A DNA stretch of 20,369 nt from Rhodanobacter sp. UBA5168 (GTDB lineage Bacteria > Pseudomonadota > Gammaproteobacteria > Xanthomonadales > Rhodanobacteraceae): assembly GCA_002413455.1 (NCBI GenBank), contig DHXA01000093.1:3957-24325 (forward strand). The letters are read 5' to 3'. The notes beneath the pieces were generated by a model. That model saw only the letters and a list, made by a program, of their open reading frames with translations, did no database searches and was not told where the DNA came from. The translations under genes and the position numbers were made by a program. Below are positions 1 to 7,172 of this stretch, piece after piece. The stretch's first letter is position 1. Each line of letters opens with the position of its first letter.

Positions 1-731
1 TGCACCGGCGTGGTCACCAGCAGCCGTGGCACCGGCACTTCCGCCAGGGCTGCAGCCACGTCGGCCGGAAAGAACGGCCGCCCGGAATGCACGCCGATGT
101 CACCCAGCAACGGCAACAGCACCGACATCTCCATGCCGTACATATGTTGCGGCGGCACCGTGGCGACGACCTCGAACTGCGGCCCGACGGCCGCCAGCAG
201 CATCGCCAGATTGCCGGCGTTGCTGGCGTGGAAGCTGGCCCAGGTTTTCGCGTTGGCGCTCGGCGTGCCGGTGGAGCCGGAGGTATAGCCGATCGCCACC
301 ACCTGATCGGCCGGGATCAACGGCCATCCCGTGTTCGTGCTTGCCGGCGGCATCGCATCCAGCGAGGGCAGCTGGCGATAGCCCTGCGGCGCGGGGTCGA
401 GTGCCTGCTCGCCCAGCGCATAGCAACCCGGATGCGCTGCCATCACCTCATCCACCGCCTGCGGCGCGCGCGACGACGGCAACAGATTGGTTTGGCCGCG
501 CAACACGATCGCGCAAAATGCCACCAGGAACGCGTAACGATCCTCGCACAGGTTTACCGCGGCAGTGGCGGCGGGCAGGCCGGCAGCGACGACCCGCACC
601 TGTGCCATGAACTGGGCTGCCGTCACCACTTTGCCGTTGCGTCGGGCAAGCACCCGCGAAGGGTCGGCTGAACCAAGCAGCGGCAATCGTTGCGGCGCTT
701 CACGCTGGTAGGTGTCGTAAACGATGGCCAA
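1..731 (-). CDS. AMP-forming acyl/aryl ligase, aryl-polyene (xanthomonadin) type, partial
   Basis: This is an adenylate-forming enzyme. The family activates a carboxylic acid with ATP before thioester formation. The first 243 residues are present and the C-terminal part lies beyond the left edge. The ATP-binding loop YTSGSTGTP is at residues 149-157, followed by ANAKTW where most acyl-CoA synthetases have PKG. RGQTNLLP (78-85) and PPQHMYGMEMS (193-203) are further blocks I associate with the stand-alone ligases of aryl polyene and xanthomonadin pigment clusters. I chose the TTG start at 731 because AGGAGA lies 8 bases upstream and no in-frame ATG is near; the first ATG in frame is at residue 42. 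It is transcribed in the same direction as tsaC, 138 bases downstream of it. The rest of a pigment cluster would be expected left of the window, which is inference. The family call is fairly sure; the substrate is not known. Confidence 0.75.
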   Translation of the reverse strand, partial: MAIVYDTYQREAPQRLPLLGSADPSRVLARRNGKVVTAAQFMAQVRVVAAGLPAATAAVNLCEDRYAFLVAFCAIVLRGQTNLLPSSRAPQAVDEVMAAHPGCYALGEQALDPAPQGYRQLPSLDAMPPASTNTGWPLIPADQVVAIGYTSGSTGTPSANAKTWASFHASNAGNLAMLLAAVGPQFEVVATVPPQHMYGMEMSVLLPLLGDIGVHSGRPFFPADVAAALAEVPVPRLLVTTPV

Positions 732-738
732 GCCGCAA

Positions 739-744
739 TCTCCT
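739..744 (-). promoter_or_regulatory. Ribosome binding site that supports a TTG start
   Basis: On the minus strand AGGAGA lies 8 bases before TTG (731-729). This is the strongest Shine-Dalgarno match near the start of the AMP ligase and is the reason for choosing the non-ATG start. Confidence 0.6.
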
Positions 745-788
745 GGATGCCTCAATTCGCCGTTGCAGGACCAGCATCGCCCTGGCCG

Positions 789-806
789 ATTCACGCTGAC
801 GTGAAT
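789..806. promoter_or_regulatory. Perfect 7+7 inverted repeat, candidate operator
   Basis: ATTCACG-CTGA-CGTGAAT is a perfect dyad with 7-base arms and a 4-base spacer. It lies in the 138-base gap between the tsaC stop and the AMP-ligase start, 58 bases upstream of that start. The arms are less GC-rich than the surroundings and there is no T-run on either side, so it looks more like a protein-binding site than a terminator. No clear -10/-35 pair is visible beside it. The regulator is unknown. Confidence 0.4.
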
Positions 807-869
807 GGCAAAGGCCTCGCAACACGTCACGGAACGACTGGAGAACAACGTCCCCGCGTTCGCGACCGC

Positions 870-1442
870 TCAGGCGCGGATGATAGCGCCCGACAGCGCA
901 TCGCGAATCACCGTGGGATGGCTCTGGCCACCCAGCGGGGCATCCAGGAGGCCATCCAGCGCGTCCCCGAAATAGTCTGTGACGGTCTGTGCCGCTCGCG
1001 CCGGTAACCGGCCATGTGGATTCGCGCTCGTCGACACCAACGCACCACCGAAAGCGCGGCACAAGGCGGCAGCAGGTTCATGGGCGGTAACCCGCAACGC
1101 GATGCCTGCGTGCGTGCCGGCGATCCACGCTGGCACATTCGCCGAGCGTGGAAAAATCCAGGTATACGGGCCAGGCCAGCTTGCGCGCACTTGCTGCAGA
1201 ACGTCGCCCGGCACCTCGGCAAGTTCGATATAGCGTTCGACCTGGGCGAACTCGGCTGCGATCAGCAGCACCCCCTGCACAGCGGGACGCTGCTTGAGCG
1301 CGAACAGACGCTCGAACGCCACGTGATCATGCGGATCGCAACCCAGGCCGAATACGGCCTCGGTCGGATAGGCCAGCACGCCGCCAGCATGCAGCAGCTC
1401 GGCGGCGGCGTCAGCCTCAGCGAGGGCAAAGCGTCGAAGCAT
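870..1442 (-). CDS. tsaC: Threonylcarbamoyl-AMP synthase TsaC (YrdC/Sua5 family)
   Basis: The enzyme makes threonylcarbamoyl-AMP from threonine, bicarbonate and ATP in the cytoplasm. This is the first step of the t6A37 modification of ANN-decoding tRNAs, which TsaB/D/E complete. At 190 residues it is the short YrdC-only form without the Sua5 C-terminal domain. Visible family blocks are YPTEAVFGLGCD (25-36), LKQRP (49-53), WPGPYTWIFP (89-98) and STSANPHG (137-144). The ATG start immediately follows the TGA of topA with no intervening base, and GAGG lies a few bases upstream, so translation is probably coupled to topA. The order dprA-topA-tsaC resembles dprA-smg-yrdD-tsaC of Escherichia coli. 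Confidence 0.93.
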   Translation of the reverse strand: MLRRFALAEADAAAELLHAGGVLAYPTEAVFGLGCDPHDHVAFERLFALKQRPAVQGVLLIAAEFAQVERYIELAEVPGDVLQQVRASWPGPYTWIFPRSANVPAWIAGTHAGIALRVTAHEPAAALCRAFGGALVSTSANPHGRLPARAAQTVTDYFGDALDGLLDAPLGGQSHPTVIRDALSGAIIRA

Positions 1443-3953
1443 TCAAGCCTCGGCGTTCCTGCTCGCCGTCTTTTTCGCCACCGGCTTTTTCGCGGCGGCT
1501 TTCTTCACGGTCTTCTTCGCTGCCGATTTTTTCACCGCGGTCTTCTTGGTGGCACTCTTCTGGGTGGCGGTTTTCTTCACCGCCGCTTTCTTGGCCGGCG
1601 CCGCTTTCTTCGTGGCGGCCTTCTTGGTCGCTCCCTTCTTTCCGAAGCGACCCTTGCGCACCGGTGCCGCCGCGAGCAGTTCGAGACATTGTTTCTCGGT
1701 CAGCTCCTTCGGCTCCTGTTCTTTCGGGATCCGCGCGTTCTTCTCGCCGTCGGTGATGTAGGCGCCGTAGCGGCCGTTGAGTACCTGCACGCCGTTGCCG
1801 AAGTCGAGGATCAGGCGATTCGCCAGCATCTCCAGCTTTTCGGCCACGATCTGCAGCGCGCGCGGCAGTTCGATCGTATACGGGTCGTCCTCGGGCTTCA
1901 GCGAGGCGTACGTGCTGCCCTGCTTCACGAAAGGCCCGAAACGGCCGACACCGACCATCACCTCGTCGCCGTTCTCCGCCTGGCCGAGCTGGCGTGGCAG
2001 CTTGAACAGCTCCAGTGCCTCGGCCAGGGTGAGCGTGTGCATGCTCTGTCCGGGCCGCAGCGACGCGAAGGTCGGCTTGTCGTCGTCGTCCTTGGTGCCG
2101 ATCGCGGCATACGGCCCGAAACGACCCAGCCGCACCGACACCGGCTTGCCGGTCTTCGGATCGCTACCGAGTTCACGCGCGCCGGTGGCCTCGTTGCGAT
2201 CGACCGACTCGGTCTTCTCGTCCACCTGCTGCTTGAACGGCAGCCAGAAGCGCTCCATCAGCGGCACCCAGGCTTCCTCGCCGCGGCTGACGGCATCGAG
2301 TTCGTCCTCCATCTTGGCGGTGAAGTCGTAATCGACGTAGCGGGTGAAATGTGCGGTGAGGAACTTGCTGACCGCGCGGCCGACATCGCTGGGCTTGAAG
2401 CGCCGGCTGTCGAGGAAGACGTACTCGCGGTTCTGCAGCACCTGGATGATGCTGGCGTAGGTCGACGGACGACCGATGCCGTGCTCTTCCAGCGCCTTGA
2501 CCAGACTCGCCTCGGAATAGCGCGGCGGTGGCTCGGTGAAGTGCTGGTCAGCGGCGATCTCATGCAGCGGTATCTGCTCGCCCACGGCCATCCGCGGCAA
2601 GCGACGGCCCTCGTCGTCGTCATCCGCCTTTTTCTGGTCGCTGCCTTCCTCATAAACAGCGAGGAAGCCCGGATCGATCACGGTGGTGCCGCTGGCACGG
2701 AACGAAGCGTCGCCACCGGCGACGTCGCGCAACGCGAATTCCACCGAGACGGTATTCAAGGTAGCGTGAATCATCTGGCACGCAACCGTGCGTTTCCAGA
2801 TCAGTTCATACAGTTTTCGCTGGTCGTCGTTGAGGTAGGCAGCTATCGATTTCGGCGTGTACATCGCCGAGGTCGGACGGATCGCCTCATGCGCTTCCTG
2901 CGCGTTCTTCGATTTGGTCTTGTAGACCTGCGCTGCATCGGGCAGTGCATGGCCGCCGAAGTCGCGGGCGATCAACTGGCGCAGTTCGGCCAGGGCATCG
3001 TCACCGAGCATGGTGGAGTCGGTACGCATGTAGGTGATCAGGCCGACGTTGCCCTCATCGCCGAGCGCCACGCCTTCGTACAATCCCTGCGCCACCTTCA
3101 TCGTGCGGCTGGTGGTGAAGCCGAGCTTGCGTGCAGCCTCCTGCTGCAAGGTGGAGGTAGTGAACGGCGCGGCTGGACGGCGCTTGCGTTCCTTCGAACC
3201 CACCTCGCTGACGGTGAGGCGACCACGCGCGGCCTGCTTCAGTGCCTCGCGGGCAGCCTGCGCCTCGACCTCGTTGGTGAGATCGAACTGTTCGAACTTC
3301 TTGCCGTTGAGCTTGGAGAGACGTGCGGTGAAGTCGCCTTCGGCGTGCTTCAGCTGGGCCTCGATCGTCCAGTATTCGCGTGCATTGAATGCCTCGATCT
3401 CCTCCTCGCGCTCGACGATCATGCGCAGCGCGGGCGACTGCACACGGCCGGCGGACAACCCGCGTTGCACCTTGCGCCACAGCACCGGCGACAGGTTGAA
3501 ACCCACCAGATAATCCAGCGCGCGACGCGCCTGTTGCGCATCGACCAGATCGTGCGACAGCTGGCGCGGGGACGCCACCGCGGCCTTGATAGCCTTCGGC
3601 GTGATCTCGGAGAACACCACCCGATGCATGCGCTTGCCCTCGGTGAGGCCGCGCTCCTTCAGGATCTCGCTGATGTGCCAGCTGATCGCCTCGCCTTCGC
3701 GATCCAAGTCGGTCGCCAGATAGATGTCGTCGGCCAGCTTGGCGGCCTTGGCGATCGCGTCGACGTGCTTCTCGTTGCGCTCGATCACCTCGTAAGCCAT
3801 GGTGAACCCGTGCTCGGTGTCGACTGCGCCTTCTTTCGGTTTCAGGTCACGTACGTGACCGTAGGAGGCGAGAACATGAAAGTCCTTGCCAAGGTATTTG
3901 TTGATCGTCTTGGCCTTGGCCGGCGATTCGACGATAAGCAGGTTTTTTGCCAT
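1443..3953 (-). CDS. topA: DNA topoisomerase I (type IA), zinc-ribbon-free with Lys/Ala-rich tail
   Basis: This type IA topoisomerase relaxes negative supercoils by passing DNA through a transient 5'-phosphotyrosyl break. I place the start at MAKNLLIVES; the frame stays open 22 codons further upstream, but that extension has no family similarity. The protein has 836 residues. The Toprim domain shows IVESPAKAKT (7-16) and TDLDREGE (81-88), with E9, D82, D84 and E86 as metal-site candidates. The active tyrosine is Y308 in ITYMRTDST. Three C-terminal repeats follow: GRFGPYAAIG (610-619), GRFGPFVKQG (670-679) and GRYGAYITDG (727-736). There are only two cysteines, C392 and C756, so the tetracysteine zinc ribbons of E. 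coli TopA are absent. From about residue 771 the chain is almost only K, A, T and V, like histone H1 tails. It abuts tsaC. Confidence 0.96.
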   Translation of the reverse strand: MAKNLLIVESPAKAKTINKYLGKDFHVLASYGHVRDLKPKEGAVDTEHGFTMAYEVIERNEKHVDAIAKAAKLADDIYLATDLDREGEAISWHISEILKERGLTEGKRMHRVVFSEITPKAIKAAVASPRQLSHDLVDAQQARRALDYLVGFNLSPVLWRKVQRGLSAGRVQSPALRMIVEREEEIEAFNAREYWTIEAQLKHAEGDFTARLSKLNGKKFEQFDLTNEVEAQAAREALKQAARGRLTVSEVGSKERKRRPAAPFTTSTLQQEAARKLGFTTSRTMKVAQGLYEGVALGDEGNVGLITYMRTDSTMLGDDALAELRQLIARDFGGHALPDAAQVYKTKSKNAQEAHEAIRPTSAMYTPKSIAAYLNDDQRKLYELIWKRTVACQMIHATLNTVSVEFALRDVAGGDASFRASGTTVIDPGFLAVYEEGSDQKKADDDDEGRRLPRMAVGEQIPLHEIAADQHFTEPPPRYSEASLVKALEEHGIGRPSTYASIIQVLQNREYVFLDSRRFKPSDVGRAVSKFLTAHFTRYVDYDFTAKMEDELDAVSRGEEAWVPLMERFWLPFKQQVDEKTESVDRNEATGARELGSDPKTGKPVSVRLGRFGPYAAIGTKDDDDKPTFASLRPGQSMHTLTLAEALELFKLPRQLGQAENGDEVMVGVGRFGPFVKQGSTYASLKPEDDPYTIELPRALQIVAEKLEMLANRLILDFGNGVQVLNGRYGAYITDGEKNARIPKEQEPKELTEKQCLELLAAAPVRKGRFGKKGATKKAATKKAAPAKKAAVKKTATQKSATKKTAVKKSAAKKTVKKAAAKKPVAKKTASRNAEA
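1446..1643 (-). repeat. Degenerate KK-x-A repeat tract encoding the TopA tail
   Basis: About 66 codons made of repeated Lys-Lys-Ala/Thr units such as ATKKAA, AVKKTA and VAKKTA close the topA reading frame. On the plus strand the tract shows as recurring TTCTT and GCCGCTTTCTT motifs. It is a coding repeat and is likely to vary in length between strains through slippage. Lysine-rich tails of this type increase DNA affinity and processivity in mycobacterial TopA; that this applies here is inference. Confidence 0.75.
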
Positions 3954-3979
3954 GAAGCTGGATTTCCGCGAGTGAACCA

Positions 3980-4039
3980 CCGGCGCTTCCGTGCCGGACA
4001 TATATATAGTTGAAACCATGCCACGCCCGCGACTGTCAA
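3980..4039 (-). promoter_or_regulatory. Putative topA promoter and leader hairpin
   Basis: The 119 bases between the dprA stop and the topA start hold an alternating TATATATA (4001-4008), unusual in this GC-rich DNA and usable as a -10 element. TTGACA (4034-4039, minus strand) is a perfect -35 hexamer but lies 25 bases away, too far for a standard sigma70 pair. A 7-base-pair hairpin (3980-3997, arms CCGGCAC/GCGCCGG with one G-T pair on one strand) follows in the leader. The ATG has only a weak GGAAA upstream. Promoter activity is inferred. Confidence 0.3.
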
Positions 4040-4072
4040 GCCCGGACCGGCAAAACGGAGCAGCGCGTCAGA

Positions 4073-5248
4073 TCAGCGCGCGGCGGACAATCGCTGATAG
4101 CGGTTGCCCGGCAAGCTCTCGATCCGGGCATCCAACTCCAGCATCAGCAGCGTCGAGGACAGCACGGCGGTCGATTGTCCGGTACGCCGTGCAAGTTCGT
4201 CCAATGTCGCTGGTTCATGACCAAGTTCGCGCAAAACCCGACGTTGCCGAGAATCTTCACTCGCATCCGGACGATCGAACGAATCGTCCCCTGCGCCGTC
4301 GACCGGCGGCTGTCGAGTCGCCTCGATGCCGAACTCCCCGTGTAACCGGGCAGCCAGTTCGCCGCCAAGCATGCGCGCTGCCGGCGCCAATGTCTCGATA
4401 ATCTCCGCCGCGCTCTCCACCAGTCGTGCACCGTCACGGATCAGGCGATGGCAGCCGTGGGCCAGCGGATTGTGGATGGAGCCCGGCAGCGCGAACACTT
4501 CGCGACCCTGCTCGCCAGCCAGCCGGGCAGTGATCAGTGACCCCGAGCGCAACCCCGCCTCGATCACCAGCGTACCGAGCGCGAGGCCGGCGATGATCCG
4601 GTTGCGCCGCGGGAAATGGTCGGCGCGTGCGGCGGTGCCGGGCGGAAATTCGCTCACCAGCACGCCATGGGCGGCAATCCGCTGGGCCAATGCATGATGT
4701 TTGCGCGGATAGACCCGATCCGGCCCGGTGCCGACCACCGCCAGGGTGGCGGCGCCGACATCCAGCGCCGCTGCATGAGCGGCGCCGTCGATGCCATCGG
4801 CCAGGCCGCTGGTGATGGCGAAGCCGGCCTGCGCCAGGGCGCGCGCAAACGCACGCGCATGCACCAGTCCACTCGCGCTCGCACCGCGCGCGCCGACGAT
4901 CGCCACTTGCGGGTACAGCAGCAAGCTGGGGTTGCCCACCGCAAACAGCACGGCGGGCGGTTGCGGGATGTGTTCCAGCTGCGGCGGAAAGTCCGCTTCG
5001 GTACAACGCAGCAGCCGACGATTCGGTTCGGCCAGCCATGCCAGATCGGCGGCCAGTTGCGCCTCGTCAGGCCGCGCCAGCCAGGCCTGTGTCGGCTCGC
5101 CCAGCGACACCGCGTGTCGCCGCAATCGCCCCAGCACCCCTTCGATATCGCCGCTGGCCGCGTCCAGCCGCTCGCGCAGCCCGCCGGGGCCGAGGCCCGG
5201 CGTCCGCAGTGCGATCAGCCATGCGCGCAGTTCATCCTTGTCGTCCAT
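4073..5248 (-). CDS. dprA: DNA-processing protein DprA (Smf)
   Basis: DprA binds incoming single-stranded DNA during natural transformation and loads RecA. The protein has 391 residues from MDDKDELRAW. The Rossmann-like DprA domain shows VAIVGARGASASG (115-127), ITSGLADGIDGAAHAAAL (145-162), GTGPDRVYP (173-181), SEFPPGT (199-205), FPRRNRIIAGL (212-222), VIEAGLRSGSLITARLA (228-244) and ALPGSIHNPLAHGCHRLI (253-270). The last 55 residues or so form the winged-helix tail (ELARRTGQS, LLMLELDARIESLPGNRY). The start is uncertain: ATG at 5248 and at 5254 are both possible and neither has a good Shine-Dalgarno. It lies just downstream of a terminator hairpin after tsaP. Together with tsaP it suggests type IV pilus-linked DNA uptake, which is inference. 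Confidence 0.94.
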   Translation of the reverse strand: MDDKDELRAWLIALRTPGLGPGGLRERLDAASGDIEGVLGRLRRHAVSLGEPTQAWLARPDEAQLAADLAWLAEPNRRLLRCTEADFPPQLEHIPQPPAVLFAVGNPSLLLYPQVAIVGARGASASGLVHARAFARALAQAGFAITSGLADGIDGAAHAAALDVGAATLAVVGTGPDRVYPRKHHALAQRIAAHGVLVSEFPPGTAARADHFPRRNRIIAGLALGTLVIEAGLRSGSLITARLAGEQGREVFALPGSIHNPLAHGCHRLIRDGARLVESAAEIIETLAPAARMLGGELAARLHGEFGIEATRQPPVDGAGDDSFDRPDASEDSRQRRVLRELGHEPATLDELARRTGQSTAVLSSTLLMLELDARIESLPGNRYQRLSAAR

Positions 5249-5280
5249 GTGCATGACTTGCAGTTTACGGAGCTTGCACA

Positions 5281-5311
5281 AACAGAAACGGCGCGGTGAT
5301 GGCCGCGCCGT
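5281..5311 (-). terminator. Rho-independent terminator after tsaP
   Basis: On the minus strand a perfect 9-base-pair GC-rich stem (ACGGCGCGG/CCGCGCCGT, 5288-5296 with 5303-5311) and a 6-base loop are followed by TTCTGTTTGT. It is 35 bases past the tsaP stop and only about 35 bases before the dprA start, so dprA must rely on read-through or on a start site within this short gap. Confidence 0.7.
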
Positions 5312-5346
5312 GCTGTAGGCAGATGCCGATATTGGCGCTGTCGGGT

Positions 5347-6474
5347 TTATTCCGGCATGCGCAGACGGCCGCCAATGTGTACCGGACGCAGGCCATCCAT
5401 GATCAGGCCATAGCTGACCCGGTCGAAGGTGCGGAACACCATCACGTGACCGACATATTCGTCCGGCAAGGTGACCGTCTTGCCCACGCCACGCCGCCAG
5501 CTGTTGCTGGCCACGTCGTCATGGACGGTCTCGCCCGGCTCGTAGATCGTGAACGTCTGGCCATTGTCGACCCCGTCCTTGGCGCCGATCGACAGCATCA
5601 CCACCTGCCGCGAACCTGCTGCGTCCATCGCATCGGCAAACCCGTTCACATGGGCATTGGCCGGCACCGACTTCGGCGCATGCGGGTAGTAGAAGGCGTC
5701 GTACGGGGAGTCATCGACCGGCATGATGCGGTCGCCACTGCGGATTTCCTGCGTCGAATTGAGCAGCAGCAATGTCGATGGATCGCCCATGCGCAGCGTC
5801 TCGGCGGTGCCAATGACGCTGACTTCGACACCCAAGTCATCGCCCCTGCCGTAATGACCGTCGTTGCGGGAATTCTCGCTCCATGGCGCGTTGACCATGG
5901 CGGCATTGCTATCCAGATCGTGGCTGACGATCTCATTCTCGGCGTCGTTCGGATCCTGCTGTTCGAAGCCACGAAACACGTGGCTGGGTCGCACGATCGC
6001 CCAACGCTGGCCCGGCGCGCCTTGCAGGCCGCGCACGTAGATGTTCTGACCGACCGCGCCGCGCAGACGGGATTCCTCGAGACCAACCACGTAGGGCGCG
6101 GAGCTCACCGCGTTCGAATCCATCACCCGCATGTCCTTGAGGAACATCTTCAGCTCGGACAAGGGAATCGCGGTCACCGCATCCCCTTCGGGATGCACCT
6201 GCGGCTGCAGGCGCAGGCGCGGCCCGTTGATAAAGGACAGGTTGAGCACGTCGCCGGGATAGATCAGGTGCGGGTTGCGTACCTGGGGATTGGCCTGCCA
6301 GATCTCCGGCCACAGCCACGGCTTGGACAGGAATTTGGCGGAGATATCCCACAGCGTGTCGCCCCGACGCACGGTATAGCTGTCCGGATGATCGGCCCGC
6401 AGTTGCGCGCCGGCTGCATAGACAGCCACGGTGACCAGCATGCCGGCCAGCAACAGGATTATTTTCTTGATCAT
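5347..6474 (-). CDS. tsaP: LysM-domain protein TsaP (type IV pilus secretin-associated)
   Basis: TsaP proteins bind peptidoglycan through a LysM domain and anchor the PilQ secretin of type IV pili. The start MIKKIILLLAG is preceded by AGGGGG 10 bases upstream; the open frame extends 38 codons further but lacks similarity. The protein has 375 residues. A signal peptide (charged MIKK, hydrophobic 5-18, AYAAG near 19-24) directs export. A LysM domain covers about residues 33-80 (YTVRRGDTLWDIS, NPQVRNPHLIYPGDVLNL). The rest, about 290 residues, matches the remainder of TsaP-like proteins, with GDRIMP and SIGAKDGVDNGQ as typical turns. The assignment rests on domain order and on position beside dprA and divergent from def-fmt-rsmB, the same place as PA0020 (TsaP) in Pseudomonas aeruginosa. 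A general LysM envelope protein is the alternative. Confidence 0.8.
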   Translation of the reverse strand: MIKKIILLLAGMLVTVAVYAAGAQLRADHPDSYTVRRGDTLWDISAKFLSKPWLWPEIWQANPQVRNPHLIYPGDVLNLSFINGPRLRLQPQVHPEGDAVTAIPLSELKMFLKDMRVMDSNAVSSAPYVVGLEESRLRGAVGQNIYVRGLQGAPGQRWAIVRPSHVFRGFEQQDPNDAENEIVSHDLDSNAAMVNAPWSENSRNDGHYGRGDDLGVEVSVIGTAETLRMGDPSTLLLLNSTQEIRSGDRIMPVDDSPYDAFYYPHAPKSVPANAHVNGFADAMDAAGSRQVVMLSIGAKDGVDNGQTFTIYEPGETVHDDVASNSWRRGVGKTVTLPDEYVGHVMVFRTFDRVSYGLIMDGLRPVHIGGRLRMPE

Positions 6475-6662
6475 TGGTGGGAATCCCCCTTCCCCAGATG
6501 CTCGGGCGAGTGTAACCGAATGGTTAACGCGCGCAACAGGCGCGAGTTGGCAAAAATCGTCTGTACTCGCGTGTTTGCCGACGTACAATGATGCACATTC
6601 TAGATCGCGCCGGGGTGGCTTTTTACCAAACCGCCCGCAGTTCCGGCGCCAAGGTGAACTTC
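6475..6662. promoter_or_regulatory. Divergent promoter region between tsaP and def
   Basis: These 188 bases separate the two conserved operons. For def, TACAAT (6584-6589) is a good -10 match, with no clear -35 at 16-18 bases. For tsaP, the minus strand holds TACACT (6514-6509) and TAGAAT (6602-6597), either of which could be a -10. The def ATG has AAGGTG 6 bases upstream. I see no conserved regulator site. Confidence 0.4.
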
Positions 6663-7172
6663 ATGTCCGTATTGTCCATCCTCGAATTCCCCGACCCCCG
6701 GCTGCGCATCCGCGCCGAACCGGTTCGCGTGTTTGACGCGCAACTCAAGCAGTTCGTGGCCGAGCTGTTCGAGACCATGTACGCCGCCAACGGTGTCGGT
6801 CTGGCCGCCACCCAGGTCGATGTGCATCAGCGCGTACTGGTCGCCGACATGAGCGATGACCGCAAGCAGCCGCTGGCATTGATCAATGCGCAGATCGTCG
6901 AGAAGAGCGGTTCGCAGGTCTACCAGGAAGGCTGCCTGTCGTTCCCCGGCCTGTATGCCGACGTGACCCGGGCTCTGAGCGTGAAGGTGAAGGCGCAGGA
7001 CGTCGACGGCAACGAGATCATCGTCGATGCCGAAGGCCCGCTGGCGGTCTGCATTCAGCACGAGATGGATCATCTGGAAGGCAAGGTCTTCGTCGACTAC
7101 CTGTCATCGCTGAAGCGGGCACTGCTGCTGAAACGGCTCGACAAGCAGCGCAAGCAGGCGGCGAGTGCTTGA
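6663..7172 (+). CDS. def: Peptide deformylase
   Basis: The enzyme removes the formyl group from the N-terminal methionine of nascent proteins at the ribosome. The protein has 169 residues, the usual length. All three metal and active-site motifs are intact: GVGLAATQ (44-51), EGCLSFPG (89-96, metal ligand C91) and QHEMDHLEG (132-140, ligands H133 and H137, catalytic E134). I chose the ATG at 6663 because [15 protein letters not shown] is the canonical N-terminus and AAGGTG precedes it; an in-frame ATG lies further upstream at 6588. It is the first gene of def-fmt-rsmB. Confidence 0.97.
   Translation: MSVLSILEFPDPRLRIRAEPVRVFDAQLKQFVAELFETMYAANGVGLAATQVDVHQRVLVADMSDDRKQPLALINAQIVEKSGSQVYQEGCLSFPGLYADVTRALSVKVKAQDVDGNEIIVDAEGPLAVCIQHEMDHLEGKVFVDYLSSLKRALLLKRLDKQRKQAASA

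Noticed and set aside
1446..1643. The repetitive tract as a CRISPR or tandem-repeat array
   Set aside because: Units are short, degenerate and in frame, and are fully explained by the Lys/Ala-rich TopA tail.
1014..4013. A 999-codon open frame on the plus strand antisense to topA and tsaC
   Set aside because: It lies opposite two certain genes, has no recognisable domain, and its composition reflects the complement of GC-rich codons and the lysine-rich tail. GC-rich DNA commonly leaves one antisense frame open.
3954..4019. A 22-residue upstream extension of TopA (start at 4019)
   Set aside because: MAKNLLIVESPAKAKT is the family's usual N-terminus, and the extension would run through the TATATATA and hairpin region.
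5296..6591. A 431-codon plus-strand open frame opposite tsaP
   Set aside because: tsaP has a signal peptide, LysM domain and good ribosome binding site; the antisense frame has no recognisable features.
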